In this document: in pieces, positions 22,624 through 35,268 of the stretch
How positions within the stretch are numbered: the first letter of the stretch is position 1
Layout of the letters: every line of letters begins with the position of its first letter
Assembly (NCBI GenBank): GCA_004369085.1
Contig: ML210155.1
Location: 248,001-312,000 of the forward strand
Length of the DNA stretch: 64,000 nt
Source of the DNA: Coprinopsis marcescibilis
Taxonomy: Eukaryota; Basidiomycota; Agaricomycetes; Agaricales; Psathyrellaceae
Reading direction: 5' to 3'
Position numbers and translations under genes: made by a program
Notes under the pieces: generated by a model
The model's database searches: none
The model's input: the letters and a program-made list of their open reading frames with translations, nothing else
Told to the model about the DNA's origin: nothing

Positions 22624-23914
22624 GAGGGGGTTTGAGCCTGTCTATCTCGGCTAGACCAAGTTGTACCCATTGTACTCTCTCCTTTCACTGAACATCACAT
22701 ATGTTGTCAAGCTGTGTAAAGATCTTCACGCATTCGACACCTGCGAATGTTTTTTGCCCCTATTCTTCGGCGCTTGCCGAGCGCCTGTACAGTGGCAACG
22801 CGGTTCCGCACGAGTCGATGATCGCGCCCGAGCTACTTGACTCACTTCTTCTGAAAGAGCGCTGCACCAAACTTTTTTCCTCTTCTCTAAACACTCTATC
22901 CAAGACCGCGCACTTCGTTAGCCTAGCCTCGGTAAAGGGGATTGTGACGGCCCAGGTTGCCTGACCAGTCAACTCAAGCTGCCATCAGCATATGTCAGGG
23001 AGAAATGATCTGGTGAGGTTGCCATGGTCCGTCATATCCTAGCCTACTGGAGGATACTCGGCTTATGGCGGAGTTCCATCCGTCGAGCGCAAATTGCCTA
23101 TTTGTCGATCCTTCCTTTACGTGTTGACCACACTCACATTGGTTTTCGGAGCTCCGAGATGGCTGGGAACGGTTGTCCCTTCCTTGCGCGCCTCGTCCTC
23201 CAGCATTGTCTTCTTTGCCCTTTTTGATTTGTACTTGATGTGCTTTAACCTATTATTGGGTTCGGAACTGAAATTCCGCGGGGAGTTGGGCTGGTCCTGG
23301 AGTTATCCATAATCTCAACTTCGGCTCTATGACCTCTGCCGGGGTGAGCTATGAAAGCTGTGCGTCGAGTGCACTTGCACATATTTTTCGGTGTCCAGTC
23401 GCAGTCGCCGAGCCATTTGAAAACTGGGGGCTTTCTCAGTACATTAAACCACGTAGAGAAGTACCGTGTTATTCCCAACCCGAGAGATGGACTGAGAGCC
23501 CTCGGGCCTCAAGCAGTCAAAGCTCAATTTTGCGCCAGCACCTACCCGTGTATTGCGGTCGCAAAAACGCACGATGGAACAAGTCAAAGGGAGTTAAAAG
23601 GTGACTCGCATACCTCGGATGAAGATACCGCAGTGAATGGGTGCATCTGGAGCATTAAAGTGAATACAAAGTAAAATATACTGTTGCAAGAAAGGGCCGT
23701 TTCAGCGTTAGAGATTACTAGCAAGGCCAAATATATGCTTAGCGGCTTCTGGTCTGGCTACTCTATCCAGCGATGGTATTTGAAAAGTTTGGAAATTTAT
23801 TGATAGGGCTAGATAGATGGGACAATCCATGGCCACTTGGTGGTATGTAATTCGAAACATCAGACTGGGATTGGCTCGTGGATTTATTTTGGCTTGGATC
23901 CGATCCCTGTTGCC
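22624..23914. other. Convergent 3' spacer between DUF4336 and NLR-like genes
   Basis: No intact gene. It contains a short fragment resembling an exon junction of the neighbouring NLR-like gene (see 23388-23460). Other open frames lack support. Confidence 0.4.
23388..23460 (-). pseudogene. Short relic similar to an NLR exon junction
   Basis: The plus-strand stretch around 23398-23455 (cagtcgcag, catttgaaaactggg, tcagtacatt) aligns by eye with 26143-26187, which spans the fourth intron and start of exon 5 of the NLR-like gene. The match includes what would be intronic sequence and covers only some tens of bases, with a small insertion. It looks like a leftover of a duplicated NLR copy; it encodes nothing. 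Confidence 0.4.
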
Positions 23915-26900
23915 TCAGACAAGCGCACACCACATTTCCATGGTAGCGTTGCGGACGTAATTTTGCCAACCTGGGTAGAGAGCTGTTGGGTAAAGGCCAA
24001 CGGTATCGCCAGGGTTGATTGAATCGAACCAGTCCATCAGCTCTTGGGGGCTTGTCGCATAGACCCACTCATTGAAGTGTACTCGCCACTCGCTGTCGGC
24101 ACACACGTTGCGTTGCACTAACATCCTCTCTTTTCCCTCCCTTTGTTCTGTTCCGTCTTGGTGCATTATACCGGCGTCGAACCAAGTATGCGAATAGGAG
24201 TACTTCCCGTGATGCTCTTCTTGATCGCTGTAGCCTAAAAAGGATGATCAGATATGTTTCCCGGGAGTCAAAGGATTATCGAACATACCTTGGTCATGGG
24301 ATGTTGTCCGGAAGGTCATACGGCGCACGGGTCCTGACGCAGTCAGAGCGACATAAAACTCTGATGGGTCGTTTTCCGTCACGCATATCCGTTTGGCACA
24401 TTTATTTTCTGTCTTGATCCAGTGCCCTGCTTGGTCCATGATGTCCAGAGCAACATTACGAGGGAGGCGTAGGGAGCGCGCCAGGATGGAAAAGATCTGC
24501 CACAGGCCCCCGGGGATAGCCGAAGACGTTCCAGCTCGATTTATGAGAGGTGCACCCTGCAAGAGTTGCACCGCGCGTTTATACCATGGCATATCTTCTG
24601 CCCACCCCAAATCTTTGACGAAAATGTTCAAGCCACTAAGAGCACCGCCTGCGGGGTCCTTCTCTATTTGATCGATAAAGTGTTCGATGATGTCCGCATT
24701 TCGGAGTTCTAGAGCATGCTGGAAGGGCGCTTTGCCTGAGGGCTCCTTTAGCTCCAGACGACAGCCATGGAGAAGAAGGAGTTTGACTGTTTCAACACAA
24801 CTGCTATCGATTGCCCATTCTAGAACCTGCTCGCCCGCGTCTCCCCTGACAGATATCCCAACCCCCCAATCCAACAATAATTTGGTCATTTTAGAGTCGC
24901 CCCAAAGAGTCGGAGGGAGCATTAAGGGCTTGGGCCAATTCCCGTCGCTTCGACAGTAGCGGCAGCAGAGAGAGGTGTTTGCGCCTTGTTGAAGAAGAAA
25001 CTCGACAGCTTCGATGCGACCGAGATATACGGCATAGTAGAGAGGTCGAATCTCGTCCCAAAGTCGAGTCTTGAAACCTTTGTTCATGTCGGCTCCCAGT
25101 TGCAATAGGCAGCGTAGCATTGGAACGTCGTTCTGACCAGCCGCTATGAGGAGGGGGGTTCCACAGTCATATATAGGAGCGTCAAGCCATTCTCGGTGCT
25201 CAACGATAAAGCCTTCAACGATCGTGGTGAGCCCGCATAAGACGGGATAGTAGAGCGGACACAGCTCAGGGACACACCATTCGAGGAGATGGTTTTCTGT
25301 TTGCAATTGTTGCAGAGGATAGGAGTCGAATTTGGCGCGGTGGTGTAGGAAGGTCAGGTAGTTTTCCTTGCAGTCAGGGTGAAGAAGGAGTTGTTTTGCG
25401 ATGGGGTAAATGGGGTCGTCGTCCAAAAGACCGCTGCTGTCGCGTGACGCGATTGCCGTTCTCGCATGCTCTGTCCAATATCCTACGCAGTAGTCGAACA
25501 ATTCGCCTTGGGAAACGGATGCAGTGCTTGACGAGTCCGACGATAGTGAGTCCGAGTCTGACGATTCTCCAGAGTTTGAGCCGTGTACGGTGGAAGATGT
25601 ATCACTTCCAAAGTCTTCGAACGTAAGGTAGGTGAGTGCCGAGATGGCGATAATTTCTTCTGCCTGCACCTCGTCGATATAGAATCTAGATATGCCATCG
25701 TCTCTTTCTTTGAGCCAGTCCGATGTGAGAAATTCCTAAAGAAAAGTTACTCAATCAGTAATCTGGAAAACGTTAAGGGCTGGAAGCAACCCACCTTGAC
25801 TGAGAAATGAGAAAATGTTAAAAGGTTTGTATCCTCGTCATAGATTACCAGGCTTCCACAGAGCTCGACGAGCGATTTTGGGTTCAAAAACTGGGGCTCC
25901 GTGGGGAGCTTAATTGCTCCTGGGGTTATTTCGAGTGACTCCAAGACCTCCGCCAGGGTAAGCGTACGTTTTGAGGTCGCGAGCCACCTGAAGGCCCTCG
26001 TTGCCAACTCGGACTCGGTTTCTCCGTTCCGCTCTATTTGCTCTAAAATTCTCGCGTAGGTACCGTTCAAATCCCTTGGAAGTTCTGCGAGAGCTGTGCG
26101 AATCGATTTGCGCGTATTGTGCTTTTGGATGGCGTCGAGTCGCAGTCGCACCATTTGAAAGCTGGGAGCTTCATCAGTACATCGAACAATCAGAGACGAT
26201 GTAAAGTAGCGACCCACAATGTTTCTCGCTCAAGAAGAGCTTCTTTGATCTCATTTCGCAGAGCTTTTCCAAGCATCGAAGCCTTTCTTCCTGTCTGGAG
26301 GTTGTCATCAATGAATGAATGGAGATCGCGCTTGAGATTTGTGTATTCGTCCTTGAGATTGATAGTAAGGATAGAGTCCGTGAAGCGTTCTGCTGGTTCG
26401 TCCAACAACAGCTGTTTGATGTCTTCTTCAGGCCGACTGCATAGAAGCAACTTGATACGCCCATTCGATTCGACCGGAAGTTTGACCAGTCGCGAAATCA
26501 GATCCTCTCGAACGCGAGCGTCGCATTCGTCAAGCGCGTCGATGATGATGGTCGCCTTGCTGTAGGCGTTACTTGCTTCGCAGATCTTTGCCACAAGGAA
26601 ATCCAAATCGAATGGAGCACCCTCCCCCAACTTCATCTTCTGCTCCAGCTCCCTCCAAACGTGCTCTACTTTGTGTGGCTGTTGAACGAGCAGTTGTGCC
26701 AGGATTGAACGAAGGATAACGGCCCCTTTGGTGGTTTCTGGTTCATCGAAATGGCAATATACGAATGCACATCCCACGTCGGTCTCAGCGGTATTTTCCT
26801 TGAAGGCAATTGTATCATCGATGACCATAGAACTAGCAGGACACTTGTCAATATATGCGCCTTTTTGGTATGAGTGCGTACATACATGAGGGTCGATTTG

Positions 26901-27606
26901 CCACAACCATCTAGATCAAGGAGCAGGGTTCAACGCCATGGTTTATGCATGATAGTGAAAGGAAACTTACGCATCCCATTCAACCATAGAATGCTTTTGT
27001 CGTCCTTATAGGCCCACTGTACGTAGCATTCGTTTTCCAGTAACCAACGGCATGTGTTCCCACACCTACGACTGCGAATGATTTCGTGCCGTGCGCGTGA
27101 ATTCAACTTCGATAGCCATTTCAACATGTTGGTAAACCTATTGACCTGCGTCACCTGTGAGTGAACCTCCATCGTGGCTTGGCTGAATAGACAGTATATA
27201 AGAGACCGAAGAGTTTAGAGAACAACTGGGCTCACTTGGTCCTCAAGTTTACAAAGTCCATCAAGTGGCCTTTGTATCGCGAAAGGGTGTTTAGGTTTTG
27301 CTGTACCTCGTCTTCCTTCAATGGCCAGAAAAGGCGACGCAACCGGCTTGACGGAGTCTTCTCGAGACGCTGCAGAAAATCCGACAATTCCTCTGGAAGG
27401 TTTTGGAGATATGGCTCCAATGTTCGATAGTCGGTGTCTGGTCGATTTTTGATCATGTCTTCAATAGTTTTGAAGTTTTGCGACATCATTTCCAGCTCTG
27501 ACCGGACCTTCAAAAGTGTTTTGGGATAATCCTTCACAGACGTTCGGTACTTGTCGATGGCGAATGCCATCTTGACACAGAAATCGACGATACCGAACGC
27601 CTCCAT
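23915..27606 (-). CDS. NLR-like STAND protein: helical N-domain, NACHT, ankyrin repeats, C-terminal module
   Basis: About 1118 aa from seven exons: 27236-27606, 26971-27182, 26886-26910, 26218-26832, 25795-26161, 24289-25735 and 23915-24234. Residues 1-120 (MEAFGIVDFCVKMAFAIDKY, a helical region) resemble the Fungal_N-type N-terminal domain of STAND proteins. The P-loop NGMHGCGKSTLI near residue 195 is split across three exons. Walker B is IIIDALDE, with a sensor-like LLLCSRPEE. A winged-helix-like segment follows, then ankyrin-type repeats (CGTPLLIAAGQNDVPMLRCL, RPLYYAVYLGRIEAVEFLL) at about 600-900. The last 100 residues carry a Trp-rich module (INPGDTVGLYPTALYPGW) seen at the end of some fungal ankyrin proteins. 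Fungal NLRs are thought to sense non-self or stress and trigger cell death; no specific trigger can be read. Exon 3 is only 25 nt. Confidence 0.88.
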
Positions 27607-30600
27607 GGGTGCTGACAAGATACTGCCACAGTGTAGAGAAAGATGAGGATGAGGATGAGAGTCTACTTTCGCGCAAGAACGGAAGTAGGTCAAAGGTTTA
27701 TATGCTGTCGCTGTCAATCAGCATGTTCCTTCTAAATCCGCAAGTTGGGAAATCTTACCCTCCCAGACACCATGTCAACGTAAATGCGAGGGCGAACTGA
27801 TCGATGGGCGGTGCCCTTCAGTGTCCGAACTGTCATGGAACAAGGCCAATATTCCGAGTACTTGTGTTTCACCGGTGTCATGATTGGCCCAATGTTAGGA
27901 TGGGCTGGGAATTTGATTGAGTGTATATAGGTAATATGGGCACAGCGTCCCAACGACCCACCTACACCGAATGTCGATTGAGAGTAGGTCGATACTGTGT
28001 GTAACCGGTTGGCCTGAGACGTTCGGAACCGTAGGTTCGTCGGGAAAGTTCGGTAGAGCCCAATGGTATAACTGGGCAGGAAGTGTAAGGCATGGGATTC
28101 GAAACCGTCAGGGACGGAAGCACCACCTATCAGCTGCCATCTTTACGAACACCCCGCGCTTATTCTTTGACAGCGTGGATGGGCGGTACATAAGAAAGAT
28201 GGCACTATACTCGAGTCCTTCAGGTTCCCTCCGAACTTTGCCGTTCTCGGTGCACCATGGCTCAAGCCGTCTCCTACTCCTCCTGTATGCAGTATTAACG
28301 CAATCATGAGTCGCAATCATAGGCCGAACTCACATTCACTTGGGGGGCATGAAAGGGGGCCAGGGAGAGGGGCAGTACACCATGACTGACAAGATTTCAG
28401 GGGAATCACGGCAAGTGGCCAAGTGTATCGCCATAATCTGAAGATTCTGTGGTTATAATTAGCTATCAACAAAACGAACAGGCTGTCAACGGTTCGACGC
28501 GCAGCACGGTCGAGTCAGACAAACGAACAATTCAGCTCTGGACCCTCGAGAGAGATAAATCGGTATATTTATGAGGGCCAGGATAGGTTCCTCGCCTTGA
28601 ACGGAACATAACGGCTGAAGAATGAAACATGGGTGTTCATAGTATCGCGTAGACGACTACTTCGAGTGACCCAGGGAATGGAATCAAGGGCACAGAAGAC
28701 TGAATTTGGAACCGCTTCCATTTCAAGTATAGAGTCTTTCGGCCGAGAGACATTCTGACACAAAACATTGATATTTGGAGAAGAAACCGAGCTGCCAATG
28801 AGAGAGCGATTGCGGAAAGACCAATGAAAACACAGCTCTGTAAGTGAATGGCGGCATGAGCAACAGCCTCAGGAGGTACAAGGCTGGGGAACACTTGCCA
28901 CTGTATCTTGAAACGCCTGGAGGTTGAGGTTTACATGGACATGGATTTGGACATGGTTGATGTTCCTGGCTTCGACAAAGTCTGCATCGTTAATGGCAAA
29001 GTTGTTGGCACCGGTGAAGAACCCTGGAGAAATCGGTGTCACTAAGAAGGCTCGAATCAAATGTTAACACCTACCTGCCGTTGACCGCGATAGTACGCGC
29101 CTTCTTCGTCTGCGAACCATGTGTGATAGCTTGAGCACAGTGTGAAGAGAGGCTCAACGTGCACGAACCCTTTATATAGGTGGAAAGACATACGATATTG
29201 CTTGAATACCTAAGCGCCCTGATAGATAAGCAGCGCATTGGAGGAGATAATTTTAGGCCTGAGTCATGATAACAGGAGGGCAGTGAACCGAGAAAGAGTC
29301 GCTGACGGGCAGCGTAACAGTGTAGAGCATCGAGCGAACTAGTTTTTCCAGAGTAATCATCGTTATTCCAATTGAGTCTACCAAAATTTACGTCTGTACA
29401 TGCTTCTAGAACATACCTATCAAAGATGTGATTAGCGTCGATGAAGAAAAGTGCATTATTATAGAATAATAAAGCTCAGAAAAGCCGATGTTTTCAAGAC
29501 CCACAACCACAGCAATTGGCATGAGTCGACACCCCGACAACAAAACGATGAAGGGATGCAAAAAATCTAGCTTCATCGATACCATCCCTAGAGATGACAC
29601 CAACAAAGACAGGACCGACACATGGCCAAGCGAGCAGAATGGGCGCAATCAACGAATGGATGAACTTGGTTTCTTCTTGTGCGATGGTCGATAGAAATGG
29701 CAAGGGCTGGGAGACCTACAATTTTAAAGATGGCCCATAATAAAACGGGTAACGACGATCTAAAACTAAAAGATTTATTAGCGTTTAGTCGATGAACAAA
29801 GTTCATTCGAAGGCGTGGTCAGAAAAGTTTTTGGTATAAGTGTTGTCCACAACAGAGCTTAGCCCTTGTTTCGGAAGCAGAACTGATTTTATCATCACAA
29901 TAGAAAGGCTTTGCGAAAGGTGAGGAATGTCACTTACTACAAGGGAAACAGAGATGAGGATGAGGGAAGACGACAAAGGCTATTTGAAAATAAGTGGTGT
30001 TATATACCGGGAAATGCCGGGTGTTTGATCTCCGATTGAAATGCTCGCTATCACGGAAATCGACAGAATTTATTTTCATCTCTTCGTCCTTGCTCACCAG
30101 TCCCAAATTTGGTTCTTGCAGCTGCGATGAAGTGCAAACGTTAATGGTTAGTCACAAGTCTTTTTGCGAAGCTTGTATAGCTTCTTTATATGATGATACT
30201 TTCCATATATCGACCGGTGACTTTTGGATGACCCTCGTCGAAACATGCATCACCAACTGACCTTTTTCTTTGGATATATTCAATTTGAAACTCATAACTA
30301 ATAACCTGTCTCTTTACAGGATTGTCAACTGCGTAAGTCGTATATTTTATTGAGGTCGTCTTAGGACGAAAAAGTTAGCGGGCGACAATGTATATCATTT
30401 GTATGGGCCCTCAAGCTAACGTACCCACCACCCGCTGAAGCCTTCCGCTTCTGTCTTGCGCAATCGACTGACTGTCTTGCTTGAAGGCTTTGGGGGCCCA
30501 ATCGGACGCAGAATAAATATCAAGGTGAGAATAGAGTCTACTGTTCGGTTCTGTCTTGTGCAAAGATGTTTTAACATTATACAAGCATATGTCCTATCTC

Positions 30601-30926
30601 TTCTGAGATCTGAGGATAATTTTTGTTCGCTGAGCTCCCTTTCTATTCTGTTGTTAAACTTATGAAAGCCGTTGCTCATTCTTTGTTCCCAGGTCGTTTG
30701 CTGGTGCGTCCGTAACGTAGTCATGTCCATTAGTTACTGTGTCAGAATGAAATACAACTCGTTTGACAAACGTATACTTTAAAACGCACCGCCCCGTATG
30801 CTAATGCCTGCTAGCGCAATTGGATGAAAATCGTCATGAAAATGCCATGGTTGTCATGAGCTAGGCCTTGGCATGATATAGAGTCATGAGCGCGTCAAAA
30901 ATCTTTCTCCTGAACACTCATGTCCG
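27607..30926. other. Gene-poor 3.3-kb stretch
   Basis: Upstream of both the NLR-like gene (minus) and the coiled-coil gene (plus). Apart from a possible gene fragment at 28637-29060, I found only short open frames, some hydrophobic (minus strand near 29490-29700), without linkable exons or known domains. Confidence 0.4.
28637..29060 (-). pseudogene. Possible NLR-associated N-terminal fragment
   Basis: The minus frame at 28869-29060 reads FFTGANNFAINDADFVEARN, a pattern like the short N-terminal lead-in of many Agaricomycete NLR and kinase-like genes. It is followed in another frame (28637-28894) by a hydrophobic segment, CVFIGLSAIALSLAARFLL. No start codon or introns of normal size could be fitted, and no NACHT or kinase core follows. 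It is either a decayed gene or a small real gene with an undetected first exon; low confidence. Confidence 0.3.
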
Positions 30927-33165
30927 ATGTCGCCAGACCCTGAAATCCCTGCAGAATTGGCCCCAAAATGGCACTCAATACGACCATGGAACGCGCAGTT
31001 ATCTCTATATCCTCGTGAAATAACCTCAGTCTCAGCAACCTTCATTCTCTCAACCGAACCCAACGGGGAAATCGAGGCCACAACAGGTTTTGTTGGCCAG
31101 AACCATGGGACAGACAACAGTGGCAACGGCAAGCTCGACGACTTTTCTCTTCCGCTGCAGGATGAAGGACATTCGTTGGCATCGTCGTCGTTGATGGTTG
31201 TAAGCGGCTCCAAGGGCAAGAAATCAAATTCCCTACTGGCGGATATACGGCTTCAGGTCAAAGTGAATGGAGTAATTTGGCAGCGAGTCCTAATCAGGAT
31301 CGATGATAATGGAGACGAAGCGGTTATTATCGTCTACGGGTTAATGCCTGGAAGAGAATACGATATCGATCTGGGTCTCGTCCAGCCCGGACAACAGCCC
31401 TCGACGACACTCCGAAGACAAGTTTTGACCAGCACTACCGCTGCCGACGGTGCGCTACTTCATTTGTCTATTGCATGTCTGAAACTTATATAACTGTGCG
31501 TTCGTAGAGCATTCAGATCCAGATAGCACTGGCGAGACGTCCACAGACCCCGACGACCATTCCAACTCCTCTGCATCCGACCCACCTCAAGCACTCTCGA
31601 CACCTTCAACTTCACCGAGCCGAACCATCCCAAGTACACCACCTGAAACCCCACCCCCGTCAGTCAGCCTGGAAGACCGCTTACTGCAGCTCCGGCATAC
31701 TCTTTCTGTTATCAACAACGAACGAGATACATTGTTGTCCTCGATCAAAGCATCAAGAAAGGATTCTCAGAAAGCGGATGCAGCGCTGCGTGCCGAGATA
31801 GATGCCTTGAAACGGTCGTCGGAGAAATTCACTGCGACGGAAGCTCGCACAAAGCAGAAGATTCTGGCGTTGCAGGAAGCAGTCAAGCGAGCCCAGGCTG
31901 CGACCACCGATATCGAGTCAGAGGTCGGGGAGATGCAGAATGACGTTCCAGGCTTACTGGAGCTGAAAGCAGCGAAGGAGAGGGAGTACGAGAAGGTGAA
32001 AGGGGAGGCAGAGAGGGTTCGCAAGACTAGAGATACGGAAGTGGAAAAGGAGCGCAAACGTCACGAAAGCATGCGGTCGGAGTTGGCGTCTCTCACCAAC
32101 AAGCTGGAGAAATGGACTGCGAAGACGGAGAAACACGAGCAGATGATCATGCCCGACCTCGAGCAGCAGTTAACCGATGTGCAAGCAGAGATCGAGGAAG
32201 AGGAGAAGATGTTGGAGCAGCTGGAAATGAACAAGGAGTTCGAGGACGTCAATCGGATGGTTCTGAACTCGGTTGGGCAGCAGAGCAGCGCATCTTCTCA
32301 AATATTCACCGGCCGGCAATCCTCCAATGAGTACCCTCCATATCTTACCGCCCCACGCTCACGACACCAAAGTCTGAACGCACCACAATCACAAGGAAGT
32401 GGACCCGGCCCTATCAGCAGACCAAGCCTTCCAGCACCCATCCAACGCCCAAGTTTCTCATTCCCAGTCAGCGAGTTTGGCGTTTCGCGACAGATGAACC
32501 ATACTACGTCCTTATCACTCTCATCAGGGACGGCATTCGCCTCTCAGCAGTTGTCCGATCATGTGTCAACATCGTCCAATATCTGGAGTCCCCCTTCACG
32601 AAGCACCTCTGGTCGATCGAATTCGCTTCAGACCCAATCTTCCCATCAACTACAATCCCAAATCAACGGCAGTTCATTCGTGTCAAGTTCTGGCCAGATA
32701 GGTAGCTTCCGCGATGCACATTCACTATATCAAAACCCAAATCTCCAGTTCCAACAATCTTCTCAACAAGTACCTACAATCCTCACCAACCTGTCCCGGA
32801 GGGGTTCCTTGGGTCCTACAACAGCACTTCCCAGTTCTACATCGTCAACAACGCGTTCTAGTGTTTCGCTTTCCCCTACGATCCCATACTCATCTGCTGC
32901 GTCAATGCAATCGCCCCCAGCGATGTCGGCTTCTGCTTCACTGTCGTCCTCCACATTATCAAGTAGGGCGCCAGCATTTGAACCCGGACGTGGGCGGGGT
33001 CTTGGACTCAAGATCCTGACTTCACCGATTTCATACTCTCCAACGAATACCACAGCGCAGGGGAGTAGCGGGAATGGGAGAGCGTCTGGAGGACCTATAC
33101 CTGCTCCTTCGCCTACCAGGTCAGGTGCGCCCTCGTTCGGCGTGATTGGTGCAGGGAGGAGGTGA
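30927..33165 (+). CDS. Coiled-coil protein with N-terminal beta-domain, AcrB-like
   Basis: About 726 aa from two exons, 30927-31449 and 31508-33165. Residues 5-170 look like a beta-sandwich (fibronectin type III-like), with WHSIRPWNAQLSLYPREITS and VYGLMPGREYDIDLGLVQPG. An acidic Ser/Pro linker follows, then a long charged coiled coil (about residues 225-420: LEDRLLQLRHTLSVINNERD to EEEEKMLEQLEMNKEFEDV), then a Ser/Gln-rich disordered tail ending in GVIGAGRR. The arrangement recalls the ubiquitination-network protein AcrB of filamentous fungi, but I cannot confirm homology from sequence alone. No membrane segment or signal peptide. The ATG at 30920 is out of frame; the one at 30927 opens the long frame. 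It is convergent with the dehydrogenase gene. Confidence 0.85.
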
Positions 33166-33588
33166 TTTCATTGTCAATGCAGGCCACTCTTGTGTGGTTA
33201 TCTGTGCAGGCTTCTTGTTGACGATTACTTACGACTTTGAACGAACATTCCTTCTTCTTGAATCTTGCAATCCATGGCTACATTATTGTATCTGTTGATC
33301 CTTAATCTTGGCATCCGTCCACCGTCCATCCACATTACCTTGATCCCCACTACATACTAGACCCTTAAGAACAACAAAACCAAACGTTCCTTCCATTCGC
33401 ATTTGCATCTTCGCTTGTACATTGCTTTCCATGGCTGTCGCCTGTACTTTATCTATAGTTCGATGCTTAAATGTGCACATACATGTTTTACACGGTGTCG
33501 TGCTTGTTCAATTGGTCCTATAGTACATACAGGTACATTAAAGTATTGTCGTGTCATTATGACTCGGAAGTGTCCCTAAAGGCTCTTC
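33166..33588. other. Convergent 3' spacer
   Basis: Shared 3' flank of the coiled-coil gene and the dehydrogenase gene. No gene recognised. Confidence 0.4.
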
Positions 33589-35268
33589 TTATCTTGCATT
33601 GCCCGTGATGACCTCGACCGGCAGCGCAGGTATCGGGATGCTCTTGAATCCGTCTGCAGCCATATCTTTCCTCGCCTTCTTCCCCAACCCAAAGTAGTTC
33701 ATCCCTACCCTCCCATTCCTAGCATCTGACCACGCACTCTCCGATTTATACTCCTGTACCATCTTGTATATCCCCTCCATTGTCGTCCAGGCACCTTTAT
33801 ACCCCAGACCCCCCTTCTCCGGGCTCAACCTCGCCCGCGAGTCATCCACGATTATGTGGACCTTGGTGAGGTAGAAGATTGCGGGCTGGAGGTTGCGAAC
33901 GTCGCCGACCACTGGTGGAAAAAGGTTTCGGAGAATGGGGTACGCGGTGGTGATGAAGTGTTGGGTAACGTAGTATGCCTCGATGAGGTGTGCAACGATG
34001 AGCATGATGCTTGTGGGGAGATATGGGAAGCTGCAAACGCCATGCGTGAAAGTCTCCATTGCGACATATGTGTCGTTGTGGGTGGGTGTTGGGCATGGAT
34101 CCGAGATGCAGAATGGCCGACCGCCGATGTCTGGTAGTGGACGTTTCTGTGAGTTTAGGGTGGGTTTGGAGAGTTGGTCTTGGTCTAGGAGGTCCAGCAG
34201 ACGGCGTTCGTAGAGGAGATGAGCGAGAGCACAGTTTTCTACGTAGCAGAATGATTGAAGGGCTGAACCCATCCATGTTGGGCTGATTTCCCGAACGATG
34301 CATGCACCGAGGAGGACATCTCCGCGTCCAAAGATCCCATGCGGTCTGAGTGCACCGGTACGTAGTGTCTTTCCTCCGGAAGTATTGGATTTATCGGCTT
34401 CAAGCACAAGGGCCTCAGCCATCCGCTTGGAAATGGCGTAGTTCGAGAAATGGCCCCAGTGTTCCTTAGGGAAATGGCTCTCCGAGTCCTCGTTGAAGAC
34501 CTGGATGTGGTGTTTGGGATGGGTTTCCCATGGGAAGAGGAGGAGACGCGTGGATTTGACACCTGCGGCTGCAGAGCTGGTGTAAATAAGGACGTCTGCG
34601 TTGACGGCTTTGGAGGAGGATACGACGTTGCGGGTACCTTCGACGTTGACTTTGGTCGAACGATCTAGAAATGCCGGATGTCGTTCGTAGAAGAGGATGT
34701 TGGAGGCGGTATGGAAGACAGTGGTAGAGGTGTTGCCTTTGTTGTCGTCGTACCAAGGTGCAGTGAAGGCGTTTAAGACGGCTTTGGAGTCTGCGAGGTT
34801 GGTTTTGAATAACTGCAGACCTTGAGATAGGGCTGAAGATACTGTGGGGTGGGATGGTTCGTTTAGGTCCAAGATCCTAATCTTTCGAGGATCTTCACCC
34901 CGGTCTAGCAGCTGCGCGACAACGTAGCCGCCTAGGAATCCAGACTGTGTAGTTTAGGTCGATAAAGGAGTTGTCAATATGAGATCGGAGGAGATACACG
35001 TATTGCAGAAACGTACACCTCCAGTTACGATGTATCTCCTCCCGGTCTTGGGTGGCATCTGTTCCTTCAGTTCTGTCTCCTTTGCAAGAGGGTGGGATTC
35101 CATCTCGCCCGCTAGTTCCCGCATATCTTGATGTGTGAGACGCTTTGAAAGCGATAGAGCGACATTGGGTGTATTTGCGAGCTTTCTGTCGTTGACTAGG
35201 GCGTAGAGGACCAGAGCAGCAGAGAATGTGATAGCTAGGAGCCCCAGTTCTACTAGTGTTGGCCCCAT
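33589..35268 (-). CDS. 3-beta-hydroxysteroid dehydrogenase/isomerase family protein (ERG26-like SDR)
   Basis: About 535 aa from two exons, 35017-35268 and 33589-34944, with a 72-nt intron that splits the NAD-binding loop. The N-terminus has a hydrophobic anchor (LGLLAITFSAALVLYALV), then YIVTGGSGFLGGYVVAQLL, the glycine-rich NAD loop, at about residues 78-95. The active-site tyrosine and lysine are in YAISKRMAEALV. IYTSSAAAGV supplies the conserved serine strand, and FGRGDVLLGA and YVENCALAHLL match the 3-beta-HSD/sterol C4-decarboxylase family. Likely membrane-bound, in the endoplasmic reticulum, and acting on a hydrophobic alcohol. Whether this is the sterol-pathway enzyme or a lineage-specific relative is not clear; the extra N-terminal linker and length exceed typical ERG26. 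Confidence 0.9.
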
